From assembly GCF_024707125.1 (NCBI RefSeq), contig NZ_JANQAH010000011.1:496001-560000 (forward strand): 64,000 nucleotides of DNA, read 5' to 3'. A program made the position numbers and the translations under genes. Under the pieces are notes generated by a model. The model was given only the letters and a program-made list of their open reading frames with translations. It did not search any database and was not told the DNA's origin. Source of the DNA: Devosia sp. Lineage in GTDB: Bacteria > Pseudomonadota > Alphaproteobacteria > Rhizobiales > Devosiaceae. Of this stretch, positions 36,939 to 45,893 are shown one piece after another (positions within the stretch are counted from its first letter, which is position 1; each line of letters begins with the position of its first letter).

Positions 36939-37946
36939 ATGAAGAGGGTTCTGATTATCGGCAGCGGCGGCATTGGTCGCCGGCACCTGCGCGGCTATGC
37001 GGCGACGGGGCGGGCGAGCCTTGCCATCGTCGAGCCGCACCCCGAGCGTCGCGCCGAGGCCGAAGCGATGTTTTCGCTCGTCGGCAGCTACGCCGATCTC
37101 GATGACGCCGACCTCTCAGCCTTCGATCTCGCCGTCATCTGCGCCCCGGCCCATCTGCATGTACCGCTCATGCTTAAGTGCGCCGCCGCGAAGCTCCCCT
37201 TCATGGTCGAAAAGCCCCTCGCCGTGACCATGGATGGCGTCGACGCCGCGCTCGAAGCCGTCGAAAGCGCCGGCATCCTCGCCAGGGTCGGCTATATCCG
37301 CCGCATCGCCCCCGAGGTGCTAGCAGTCCGTCAACAAATCCATGACGGAAAGATCGGTTCGCTAAAGCTCGCCTACGTCAATTCCTCGCAGGAATTTCCC
37401 AAATACCGCCCCGACTTCCAGCGCACCTATTATGCCCGCCCGGAGATGGGCGGCGGCGCCATTCTCGATGCCGCCAGCCACACTTTCGATATGCTGATCT
37501 GGCTCATGGGCCAGCCCGTCGCCGTCGGCGCCATGTATGATCGGCTGGTTCTTGAAGGCACCGAAACCGAGGATACCTGCCTCGTAAACATCTGTTTCGA
37601 AAACGGCGCCATGGCCAATGTGACCATCAACCAGTTCCAGAAACCCAATATAAATCAGGCCTCTTTCATCGGCACATCGGGCAATCTCTTCCTCGAACAC
37701 TCCGTCCTCAGCTTTGCCGACGACGACAGCGGCCAGTGGAAAGATCGCCACGACTACATGGACGGCCTCGTCCCGACCGAGGCCCATCAGGCCCGCTTCA
37801 CCATCCAGGCCAACGCCATGCTCGACGCGCTCGAAGGCAAGCCCTGCCATCTCGCGACCCTCGGCGAAGCGCGCCAGAACCTCCAGATCGCCCTTGCCGC
37901 CAAAAAGTCCTGGCGAGATCGCGTCATCGTCTCGATAAACCGCTGA
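36939..37946 (+). CDS. Gfo/Idh/MocA-family oxidoreductase
   Basis: A 335-aa NAD(P)-dependent sugar or inositol dehydrogenase-type protein. The Rossmann motif is IIGSGGIGRRHLRGY (5-19), the family motif is EKPLAVT near 89, and HTFDMLIWLMG carries the catalytic His. The ATG at 36939 has GGGGA upstream; an in-frame codon at 36888 lies in the promoter repeat. First gene of a tightly packed seven-gene operon that reads to 44099. Substrate unknown. Confidence 0.9.
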   Translation: MKRVLIIGSGGIGRRHLRGYAATGRASLAIVEPHPERRAEAEAMFSLVGSYADLDDADLSAFDLAVICAPAHLHVPLMLKCAAAKLPFMVEKPLAVTMDGVDAALEAVESAGILARVGYIRRIAPEVLAVRQQIHDGKIGSLKLAYVNSSQEFPKYRPDFQRTYYARPEMGGGAILDAASHTFDMLIWLMGQPVAVGAMYDRLVLEGTETEDTCLVNICFENGAMANVTINQFQKPNINQASFIGTSGNLFLEHSVLSFADDDSGQWKDRHDYMDGLVPTEAHQARFTIQANAMLDALEGKPCHLATLGEARQNLQIALAAKKSWRDRVIVSINR

Positions 37947-37954
37947 GGCCGAAC

Positions 37955-38731
37955 ATGTTTTCTCTAGAAGGCCGTAGCGTCCTCGTCGCCGGCGGCGCCG
38001 GCTACCTCGGTACCCCCGTCTGCCTGCTGCTCAAGGCCCAAGGCGCCAATGTCATCATCGCCGACCGCGACATCGACCGCCTAGAAGTCGCCCGCACCAC
38101 CATCGCCGCGGCGCCCGGTACCGGCGGCGTCGCCACCCTGCCCCTCGACATGGCCGACGAAGCCTCGATTCTCGCCTGCGTCGACGGCGCGGCCATGGCC
38201 TTCGGCAATCTCTCTGGCCTCATCGCCGCCACCGCCTTCAATTCCGGCAAGACCTTTGACGCGCTCGACGCCGATACCTTCGACCTCGCCAACCGCATCA
38301 ACCTGACCGGCACCTTCCTCCTCGCCCGCGCCGCGGCGAGTAAAATGGCCCCCGGCGGTGCCATGGTGCTCTATTCCTCCATGTATGGCGTCGTCTCGCC
38401 CGACCCGAAAAACTACCCCGGCAAGATGGCCCCCAACGCCATCGAATACGGCGTCGGCAAAGCCGGGCTCAACCAGATGGTGCGCTACATGGCCGGCCAC
38501 TATGGCCCGAAGAATATCCGCGTAAACGCGCTTTATCCCGGTCCCTTCCCGCATGCTGCGGTGCAGGAAACCCATCCCGATTTCATCGCCAATCTTGAAG
38601 CCGAAACCATGCTGGGCCGCATCGGCCGCCAGCATGAAACCGCCGGCGCCGCCGTATTCCTCGTTTCCGATGCTGCCTCCTACATTACCGGCCAGGTGCT
38701 GGGCGTAGATGGTGGCTGGACCGCCTGGTGA
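37955..38731 (+). CDS. Short-chain dehydrogenase/reductase
   Basis: A 258-aa SDR. The cofactor motif is GGAGYLG (10-16), the catalytic Ser is in VLYSSMYG and the Tyr-x-x-x-Lys is EYGVGKAG. The C-terminus is ITGQVLGVDGGWTAW. It probably oxidises or reduces a sugar acid or polyol. It begins 8 bp after the first oxidoreductase; upstream open frame is overlap with that gene, not coding. Confidence 0.9.
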   Translation: MFSLEGRSVLVAGGAGYLGTPVCLLLKAQGANVIIADRDIDRLEVARTTIAAAPGTGGVATLPLDMADEASILACVDGAAMAFGNLSGLIAATAFNSGKTFDALDADTFDLANRINLTGTFLLARAAASKMAPGGAMVLYSSMYGVVSPDPKNYPGKMAPNAIEYGVGKAGLNQMVRYMAGHYGPKNIRVNALYPGPFPHAAVQETHPDFIANLEAETMLGRIGRQHETAGAAVFLVSDAASYITGQVLGVDGGWTAW

Positions 38732-38736
38732 CCTCC

Positions 38737-39696
38737 ATGAGCTTTCCCTTCGCCGACCGCCCCATCCGCCTCGCCATGCTCGGCATGGTCGAGGGCAATG
38801 GCCACCCCTTCTCCTGGTCGATGATCATCAACGGCCGCTACGACGCCGAAGCGCTGAAGACTTGCCCCTATCCGGCGATCATCAACTATATCGGCAAGCA
38901 GCCGCCCGAAACGCTGGGCATTCCCGGTGTCGAAGTCACCCACGTCTGGACCGACAATCCCGCCGAGGCCCCGCAGGTCGCGGCAGTGGCAAAGATCGCC
39001 AATGTCGTCACCCGCGCCGAAGACGTCATCGGCCATGTCGACGCGGTCATCGTCGCCACCGACAAGGGTTTTGAGCACGTCGAGCGCGCCCGCCCCTTCG
39101 TCGAGGCCGGCCTCCCCGTCTTCATCGACAAGCCGCTCTGCGACAACCGCGCCGACCTCGAAACCTTCTCGAACTGGATCGCCGAGGGCAAGCCGATCAT
39201 CTCGTCTTCGGGCATGCGCTTTGCCAAGGAATTCGCGCCCTATCACGGCGCCACCTACGAATTCGGCCCCCTGCGCACAGTCTTCGCCACCATGGCCAAG
39301 AAGTGGGAGACCTACGGCATCCACGCGCTGGAATCGATCTACCCGATTACCGGCCCCGGCTTCGTCTCTGTCCGCAATACCGGCACCTATGAGCGCAATG
39401 TCGTGCACCTGAAACATTCCAAGGGCATCGACATCGTCATCACCGTCACCGCTGACCAGATCGGCGGCTCCGGCTTCATCACCCTCGCCGGCACCGAGGG
39501 CGGCGTGACCCTCCGCAGCCAGGACACCTACACCGCCTTCAAGGCGCAGCTCGAAAGCTATGTCGGGTTCCTGCGCACCGGCGTGCCACCCGTCCCCTTC
39601 GCCCAGACGCGCGAATTGATGCAACTGGTCATAGCCGGCATAGAAAGCCGCGAGGCCGGCGGCGCTGAAATCCTGCTTTCCAGCTTCGGAGCCTGA
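38737..39696 (+). CDS. Gfo/Idh/MocA-like oxidoreductase
   Basis: A 319-aa protein of the Gfo/Idh/MocA superfamily. The N-terminal nucleotide site is atypical (RLAMLGMVEGNGHPFSWS, no clean GxGxxG), and the EKP motif is DKPLCDN. It ends with a normal family C-terminal region. The ATG at 38737 is preferred; a GTG overlapping the upstream stop (38728) is the alternative. It is distant from the first oxidoreductase of the operon, so it probably acts at a different step. Confidence 0.83.
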   Translation: MSFPFADRPIRLAMLGMVEGNGHPFSWSMIINGRYDAEALKTCPYPAIINYIGKQPPETLGIPGVEVTHVWTDNPAEAPQVAAVAKIANVVTRAEDVIGHVDAVIVATDKGFEHVERARPFVEAGLPVFIDKPLCDNRADLETFSNWIAEGKPIISSSGMRFAKEFAPYHGATYEFGPLRTVFATMAKKWETYGIHALESIYPITGPGFVSVRNTGTYERNVVHLKHSKGIDIVITVTADQIGGSGFITLAGTEGGVTLRSQDTYTAFKAQLESYVGFLRTGVPPVPFAQTRELMQLVIAGIESREAGGAEILLSSFGA

Positions 39697-39699
39697 CCC

Positions 39700-40485
39700 A
39701 TGGGCGTTCTCGACACTTTTTCATTGAAGGGCAAAGTTGCCCTCTGCACCGGTGGCGCAGGTCTCTATGGCCGCCAGATCGTCGCCGCCCTCGCCGGAGC
39801 GGGCGCCACGACCTATCTCGCCGCCCGCGACCAGACCAAGCTCGAAGCAGTCGCCGCCGAGGAACGCGCAGCCGGCAATGACGTCACCGCCCTCTCGCTT
39901 GATCTGAGCTCCGACGCTTCCATCGAAGCCTTGCACAAGACCATTTTCGAGCGCAGCGGCCGCTGCGACGTCCTGGTCAACAACGCCGTCACTCGCTCTG
40001 CCACCGATGGCTGGGACCACGATCTCGAAGCCTATGACCGGAGCCTCCGCGTCAACGCCTCGGCCCTCTTCAAGATCACCTCGCTCTTCGGCAAGTCCAT
40101 GGCCGCCAACAAGTACGGCTCAATCATCAATATCGGCTCGATGATGGGCATGGTCGGGGTCGAAATGGGCAACTATGCCGGCACCGACATGAACCCCAAT
40201 CCCTCGCCCATCTACTTCTACGAAAAGGGCGGGATGATCAATTTCACCCGCTGGGCCGCCAGCATTCTGGGCAAGGACAATGTCCGGGTGAACTGCCTCT
40301 CGCCCGGCGGGCTCTTCTCCAACCAGCCAGCACCCTTCGTGCAGAACTATTCCGATCGCACCCAGCTCGGCCGCATGGCCAATGAGACCGATCTCATGGG
40401 CGTCATCGTCTTCCTCGCTTCCGATGCCTCCGCCTACATCACCGGCACCAATATCCCGGTCGATGGCGGCTACACCGCAAAGTAA
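39700..40485 (+). CDS. Short-chain dehydrogenase/reductase
   Basis: A 261-aa SDR with cofactor motif GGAGLYG near 19, VNNAVTRSA, catalytic-Ser region INIGSMMGM and a C-terminal ITGTNIPVDGGYTAK. The Tyr region reads SPIYFYEKGGMI, with Tyr-x-x-x-Lys spaced in IYFYEKGG. The insertion NPNPSP before it is unusual. Four bases after the preceding gene. It resembles gluconate 5-dehydrogenase-type SDRs, but the substrate is unknown. Confidence 0.88.
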   Translation: MGVLDTFSLKGKVALCTGGAGLYGRQIVAALAGAGATTYLAARDQTKLEAVAAEERAAGNDVTALSLDLSSDASIEALHKTIFERSGRCDVLVNNAVTRSATDGWDHDLEAYDRSLRVNASALFKITSLFGKSMAANKYGSIINIGSMMGMVGVEMGNYAGTDMNPNPSPIYFYEKGGMINFTRWAASILGKDNVRVNCLSPGGLFSNQPAPFVQNYSDRTQLGRMANETDLMGVIVFLASDASAYITGTNIPVDGGYTAK

Positions 40486-40490
40486 CAGCC

Positions 40491-41303
40491 ATGACCGAAA
40501 AGCAGCTCTATTCCGCCACCCCCGCCACCCAGCACCGCATGCGCAAGAGCCGCGTCCTGCGCACCATCGCCGCCGGCGGCGTCGCCAAAGTGCTAAAGCT
40601 CAACACCTTCGACGCCAAGGTTGCCGAGATTTTTGCTCAGGCCCAACCCGACGCCCTCTGGCTCTGCCAGGAACACACTTCGGCCAGCCTCGAAGCAATC
40701 GAAAACCAGATCCGCGCTGCGAAAATCTACGACGTCGACAGCCTCGTCCGCGTCGCCCGCGGCAGCTATTCCGACTATATCCGCCCGCTTGAGGCCGATG
40801 CCACCGGCCTCATCGTCCCCCACGTCATGGGCGCCGCCGATGCTCGCGCCGTGCGCGACGTGACCAAGTTCGCCCCCCTCGGCCGCCGCGCCGTCGATGG
40901 AGGCAACAATGACGGCATGTTCACCCGCGTCGGCTTCCTCGACTATCTCGAAACCGCCAACAAGGAACGCTTCGTCTGCCACCAGATCGAAGACCCCGAA
41001 GCGCTCGATGAAATCGAAGCCATCGCCGAAATCGACGGCGTCGACGCCCTCTTCTTTGGCCCCGGCGACTATTCCGTCCGCCTCGGCATTCCCGGCCAGA
41101 TTCAGGCGCCCGAGATCATCAAGGTGCGCGAACGCGTCGCCGAAGTCGCCCGCAAGCACGGCAAGATCGCCGCCACCGTCGCCGGCAAGGTCAATGTGAA
41201 GGACTATGTCTCGATGGGCTACAACCTCCTCAGCGTCGGCGCCGACGTCGTGGCTCTCGCCACCTATGCCGACGACGTCCTTTCCGCATTCGACGCCATC
41301 TAG
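40491..41303 (+). CDS. HpcH/HpaI-family aldolase
   Basis: A 270-aa class II aldolase-type protein. The catalytic Arg is in SLVRVARGS, the metal-binding Glu in CHQIEDPEAL and the Asp in FFGPGDYSVRLG. Such enzymes split 2-keto-3-deoxy acids into pyruvate and an aldehyde. With the preceding dehydrogenases this fits a non-phosphorylating sugar-acid pathway ending in pyruvate; that pathway is inference. Confidence 0.88.
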   Translation: MTEKQLYSATPATQHRMRKSRVLRTIAAGGVAKVLKLNTFDAKVAEIFAQAQPDALWLCQEHTSASLEAIENQIRAAKIYDVDSLVRVARGSYSDYIRPLEADATGLIVPHVMGAADARAVRDVTKFAPLGRRAVDGGNNDGMFTRVGFLDYLETANKERFVCHQIEDPEALDEIEAIAEIDGVDALFFGPGDYSVRLGIPGQIQAPEIIKVRERVAEVARKHGKIAATVAGKVNVKDYVSMGYNLLSVGADVVALATYADDVLSAFDAI

Positions 41304-41312
41304 GACGGGAAG

Positions 41313-42593
41313 ATGAACCTCGACGCGCTGCAGAAAACCCTGCTCGACGGCCGCACCAAGGGCATCCCGGCGACGGCCGAACCCTTCGCGCTGAACGACA
41401 TTGCCGGCAAAGGCTGGAACGTCCTCCGCGAGGACCTGCCCATGCCGTTGATGCTCCTGAAACGCAGCGCGCTCGACCACAATTCCAGCGTCTTCGGGCA
41501 ATATCTGACGAGCCACAACCTGTCCCTCGCGCCCCATGGCAAGACCACCATGAGCCCGCAAATCTTCGCCGAGCAATTGGCTGGCGGCGCCTGGGGCATG
41601 ACGGCCGCCACCGCCAATCAGGTGCAGGTCATGCACCACTACGGCGTCAAGCGCGTCCTCCTCGCCAACCAGCTCATCGGCAAGGCGCACCTCGCCGGCA
41701 TCGCGGCACTCATCGATGCCGACCCGGAATTCGATTTTTCGTGCTTTCTCGATTCCGCCAGTCAGCTCGACAACATGCTCACGCATCTGCGTGAGCATGT
41801 ACCCATCCGCCCAATCAAGGTCCTACTCGAAATCGGCGCCAAGGGTGGTCGCACCGGCCTGCGCACCGAAGCCGAAGCGCTCGCCCTAGCCAACAAACTG
41901 GCCAGCAGCGACCAGAACCTCGTGCGCTTCGCCGGCATCGCCACCTTCGAAGGCGTCGTCCCCGGCATCGACAAAGACCCGATGCTCGTCGAACCCTTCG
42001 CCCAGAGCATCGTCGACATCGCCCGCGCCCTGCCCAAAAGCCTCTATGCCGGCCTCGACGAATTCATTCTCTCGGGCGGCGGTTCCTCCTATTTCGACAT
42101 CGTCGCCGACCGTTTCTCGACGCTCGACCTGCCCCTACCCGTCCGCGTGCTGCTGCGCTCAGGCTGCTACGTCACCAACGATTCCGGCGCCTACAAGAAG
42201 GCGCAGGACGAGGCCAAGGCCGATCCGCGCCGCTCCTGGAAATCCGACCTGCAGCCGGCGCTCGAGGCCTGGGCCTATGTCCAGTCCATGCCCGAACCCG
42301 GCCTCGCTTTCCTCTCCATGGGCAAGCGCGACGTGCCCTACGATTCAGGCCTGCCCGTCCCTTTCAAGCGCTACCGCCCCGGCACCGGCTTCCTGCCCGT
42401 CGGCGAAGCGACCATCTTCGCCACCAACGACCAGCACGCCTATGTGCGCCTCGGCGCAGACACCGATTGGCAGGTAGGCGACCTCGTCGCCTCCGGCGTC
42501 TCCCACCCCTGCACCGCCTTCGACAAATGGAGTTTCCTGCCCATCGTCGACGACGACTACACCGTCATCGACGGCGTCCTGACCTTCTTCTGA
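41313..42593 (+). CDS. D-serine/D-threonine dehydratase-like PLP enzyme (alanine racemase fold)
   Basis: A 426-aa fold-type III PLP enzyme. The PLP lysine is in APHGKTTMSP near 70, LLEIGAKGGRTG and ILSGGGSSYFD are typical barrel motifs, and the C-terminal metal site is SHPCTAFDKW near 398-407. These are features of D-serine dehydratase/D-threonine aldolase-like enzymes, which yield a keto acid and ammonia. GGGAAG precedes the ATG. The D-amino acid substrate could derive from cell-wall or antibiotic-like peptides. Confidence 0.88.
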   Translation: MNLDALQKTLLDGRTKGIPATAEPFALNDIAGKGWNVLREDLPMPLMLLKRSALDHNSSVFGQYLTSHNLSLAPHGKTTMSPQIFAEQLAGGAWGMTAATANQVQVMHHYGVKRVLLANQLIGKAHLAGIAALIDADPEFDFSCFLDSASQLDNMLTHLREHVPIRPIKVLLEIGAKGGRTGLRTEAEALALANKLASSDQNLVRFAGIATFEGVVPGIDKDPMLVEPFAQSIVDIARALPKSLYAGLDEFILSGGGSSYFDIVADRFSTLDLPLPVRVLLRSGCYVTNDSGAYKKAQDEAKADPRRSWKSDLQPALEAWAYVQSMPEPGLAFLSMGKRDVPYDSGLPVPFKRYRPGTGFLPVGEATIFATNDQHAYVRLGADTDWQVGDLVASGVSHPCTAFDKWSFLPIVDDDYTVIDGVLTFF

Positions 42594-42601
42594 GGCCCAT
42601 C

Positions 42602-44099
42602 ATGTCCAAGACCGTGCTTTTCGGCGGCCTCTATCACGAGACCCACACCTTCCTCGCCGACAAGACCGGCATGGCCCAGTTCGAAGATGGCGGCATCCGC
42701 ATCGGTCAGGCGGCCTTGGACCAGAACCGCGGCAATGGCTCACCGAGCGCCGGCTTCATCGACTATGCCGAAAAGGCCGGCTGGCGCGTCCTCCCCACCA
42801 TCCAGATGGCGGCCCAGCCGGCCGGCAAGGTGACCGACGACGTGGTTGACCTTTTTCAAGCACTTCCTCGCCGGTCTCGACCGCCACATCAATGAGATCG
42901 ACGGCATCTTCCTCGTCCTACACGGCGCTATGGTCAGCGAGGGCTCCGACGACGTCGAAGGCCTCGTCATCAAGACCATTCGCGACCGCCTGAAAGCAGC
43001 CGGCCGCGACGACCTGCCGGTCGGCGCCGTCCTCGACCTCCACGGCAACATTTCGCAAGTCATGGTGGAAAACTCGACGATCCTCCGCGCCTATCGCGAA
43101 AACCCGCATACCGACGCCTATGAATCCGCCGTGGCTGCCGCCGAACTGCTCGACCGCGCCTTCAGCGAGCCCGATATCAAGGCTTTGCACCGTTCGACCA
43201 AATACGTGATCTCGCCCGTCGGCGTCGGCTCCGCCAATGACCCGATGAAGAGCGTCCTCGCCGCCGCCCGCACTATCGAGGCCAGCGATCCCAATATCCT
43301 CACCATCAACGTCATGGCCGGCTACGCCTATTCCGACATTCCCGATTGCGGCTTCAGCCTCAATCTCGTCACCAAGGGTCCGGTCGCCGCCGCCGAAAAG
43401 CACCTCGACACCCTGGTCAGCGTCCTCGAAGCCAATATCGAGGCCGGTTACCCGCACGAAGACGATCTCGCCACCGCCCTGGCCAAAGCCGACGTCCTGC
43501 CGCCAGGCACTGGCCCGATCCTCCTTATCGAACCTGCCGACAATATCGGTGGCGGCACGCCGGGCGATGCGACGGGCCTACTCGGCCCCCTCCTCGAAAC
43601 CGGCCGCAAAAACATCCTCGCCGCCCTCGCAGATCGCGAAGCCGTGGCCAAATGCTTTGCCGCCGGAGCGGGCGCAAAAGTCTCGCTGCTGATCGGCGGC
43701 AAGACCGACGCCCATCACGGCGCGCCGATCCCCTTCACCGGCATCGTCGAGCATCTCAGCGACGGCGTCTTCCAGCTCGAAAACCCGAAATCGCACCTCG
43801 CCTCCATGGGCGGCACGACCATCCGCATGGGCCGCTGCGCCGTCATCACCAACGACCAGGCCAAAATCCTGCTCTCCGAGCGCAAGACCGCGCCCATGGA
43901 TCTCGGCCAATACCATTCACAGGGACTGCGCCCCGAAGACGCCACCTATGTCGTCATCAAGGCCGCCGTCTCGCATCGCGCCGCCTATGACTCGATCCAG
44001 CGCGCCAGCTTTTACGTCGACAGCCCCGGCCTCTGCACCAGCGACCTGCGCCGCCTACCCTTCACCAAGCTTCAGGGCAAGGTGATTTCATTGAGGTGA
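42602..44099 (+). pseudogene. M81-family (MlrC-like) metallopeptidase, frameshifted
   Basis: About 498 codons in two frames. The first frame (42602 to about 42850) has the metal motif LYHETHTF; the second (about 42849-44099) has FFKHFLAGLD, LVLHGAM, VLDLHGN and the rest to the family C-terminus. The frames join at GTTGACCTTTTTC near 42845-42857. A lost dinucleotide there (AC, or two T of a T-run) would restore one protein. The ATG at 42602 has GAGG upstream. MlrC was described for microcystin peptide degradation. It may be a true pseudogene, a recoding site or a sequencing error. Confidence 0.85.
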
Positions 44100-44135
44100 C
44101 CATGCCAAGCCCCCCGCAAGATCAAAGAGGTTTGC

Positions 44136-44159
44136 GGCGGAGCCCTCCGGGGCTCCGCC
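44136..44159. terminator. Hairpin between convergent genes
   Basis: Ten-base arms GGCGGAGCCC / GGGCTCCGCC around a TCCG loop lie 37 bp after the M81 gene and 9 bp from the end of the convergent PhyH gene. No T-run follows, so termination would be weak or factor-assisted. Confidence 0.6.
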
Positions 44160-44167
44160 ATTGCCAT

Positions 44168-44944
44168 TCAGATCTTGCCTGCGGCCCGAAGATCGGCCTG
44201 CAACTTCGCCTGATATGCCGCCCTTGCTTCCTCATCCACCTTGGCGCTCTCCCCGAAATAGACAAAGCCCAGCGCCCGCCGCGCCCGCGTTGGCGAAGTA
44301 TTGGGCCCGGCCCAGTGAATGGTCTTGGAGTGGTGCATCAGGAAGGTGCCCGCGTCGCCCGGAAAGGCCACCGTGTTGGCCTTGTCGTCCGTAGTGCCGA
44401 AATCGGTAATCCCCTGCGAAAAGCCAAGGATTTCCGATCGCCCATGCGGTCGATAGCCTTCGTTTTTGTGCGACCCACGCACATAATGGATGCAGCCATT
44501 TTCTGGATCGACCCGCTCCAGCGCCAGCCATCCGGTAACGGCCGCAGGCGGATTGAAATGGAAATAATACCCATCCTGATGCGGCGGCGTCGGCTTGCCG
44601 ATACCGGCCGGCTTGTTGAAATATTCAAGGTTCACCGCCCGCGCCTTTTCGCCCAGCATGCTCTCGGCCAGTTCGCGGATCGTGTCGGTCTCGAGCAGAT
44701 CGCGAAAATACGCATCGTAGTGCTGCATGTTCTGCATCTGCTTGAGCGTGCCCTTGGCACCCTTCTCTTCGTAGAACACTTCCGTGTCCATCATCTCAGG
44801 CACGCAGCTTTCGACATAGCGGTCGAATTCGCGATTGATCTCCGCCATCTTGCTGGCGTCGAAAAGCGGCTTGATGGCGATAAAGCCATCCCGGTCGAAA
44901 TCACTTTTGAGGCTGGTGAGCGGGTCCTGCATGGCCACGGACAT
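44168..44944 (-). CDS. Phytanoyl-CoA dioxygenase (PhyH) family protein
   Basis: A 258-aa Fe(II)/2-oxoglutarate oxygenase. The iron site is His-x-Asp in PHQDGYYFHF near 121 and a distal His in SKTIHWAGPN; the 2-oxoglutarate Arg is in RARRALGFVYFG. The ATG at 44944 (MSVAMQ) has AAGGAG seven bases upstream; the ATG at 44950 is too close to that site. It would hydroxylate a small acid or sugar derivative. It is convergent with the oxidoreductase operon and divergent from the AraC regulator, which may control it. Confidence 0.88.
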   Translation of the reverse strand: MSVAMQDPLTSLKSDFDRDGFIAIKPLFDASKMAEINREFDRYVESCVPEMMDTEVFYEEKGAKGTLKQMQNMQHYDAYFRDLLETDTIRELAESMLGEKARAVNLEYFNKPAGIGKPTPPHQDGYYFHFNPPAAVTGWLALERVDPENGCIHYVRGSHKNEGYRPHGRSEILGFSQGITDFGTTDDKANTVAFPGDAGTFLMHHSKTIHWAGPNTSPTRARRALGFVYFGESAKVDEEARAAYQAKLQADLRAAGKI

Positions 44945-45093
44945 CGGCATTCTCCTTATTGGTTCCCTCTGCCACCATCTGAGACCAACCGCCGTCCATC
45001 GTCTGTTGAGCAGTACGGTAGTGAACTAGGAATTCCGATTGCGCCTGTCACACATCAGTGGCGGCACACCCCACTTCATGGTGCTGTGCCGAC

Positions 45094-45885
45094 ATGATCC
45101 AAAGCGTCGATCCCGATAGCATCATTCTGCGCGAGCACCGCCTCGGTCGCTTCGACCGGCGCATGCCCATCGGCCCGGCGCAGTGGGATTTTCATGACCT
45201 GCTCTGGATCCACGAAGGCAGCGTCCGCCTCAGCGTCAATGGCGGCGAAAGCATCACGCTCAGCGCCCCCGGCGGCCTCCTGATCTTGCCCAACACCCCC
45301 TTCTCCGGCACCACCATAGGCGGCTTCGCCACCGCTTCGATTTGCCACTTCACTTTGGTCAGCGCGCAAACCAGCGGCCCCGGCTATCTCCTCCCCCGCC
45401 CCGGCGAAGCCATGCACGTCCAATCCATGCTGCGCCTGAGCCTCGATCTCGCCAACGCGACCACCGAGGCGGACCTGCAACGCCGCCGCCGGCTCCTCCT
45501 CGTCATGCTCGACTGCTTCGATCACCCCACCGCCACCCACAGCGAGCCTGCACCCGGCGATGACGGCCTCGACATGGCCTGGGGCCAGGCGACAAAATCC
45601 CTCCACAAGATGCGCACTCTCAGCGACGTCGCCGCCGTGATGGGCGTCCATGAAAGCGCCCTGCGCGCGCGCCACCGTCGCCAATACCGCACCTCTGCCG
45701 GCAGCCACCTGCGCGAAATGCGCCTGCGCCGCGCCGAAGACCTGCTGTCAACCACCCGCTACACGCTCGGCGAAATCGCCCGCCTCGTCGGCTATGGCCA
45801 CGCCGAAACCTTCATCGCCGCCTTTCACCGCAGCCGCGGTTGCACGCCCGGCGAATTCCGCCACCGCTCCAATCCCTTTGCCTGA
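45094..45885 (+). CDS. AraC-family transcriptional regulator
   Basis: A 263-aa regulator. A cupin-like N-terminal domain (about 15-110; WDFHDLLWIHEGSVRLSVNG) is followed by a C-terminal double helix-turn-helix (about 170-255; LREMRLRRAEDLLSTTRYTL, GEIARLVGYGHAETFIAAFH). The ATG at 45094 lies within the family N-terminus; no strong ribosome site is visible. It is divergent from the PhyH gene and 8 bp upstream of the BNR/sialidase-like gene, so it probably controls one or both. Confidence 0.88.
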   Translation: MIQSVDPDSIILREHRLGRFDRRMPIGPAQWDFHDLLWIHEGSVRLSVNGGESITLSAPGGLLILPNTPFSGTTIGGFATASICHFTLVSAQTSGPGYLLPRPGEAMHVQSMLRLSLDLANATTEADLQRRRRLLLVMLDCFDHPTATHSEPAPGDDGLDMAWGQATKSLHKMRTLSDVAAVMGVHESALRARHRRQYRTSAGSHLREMRLRRAEDLLSTTRYTLGEIARLVGYGHAETFIAAFHRSRGCTPGEFRHRSNPFA

Positions 45886-45893
45886 GAGCCCCA

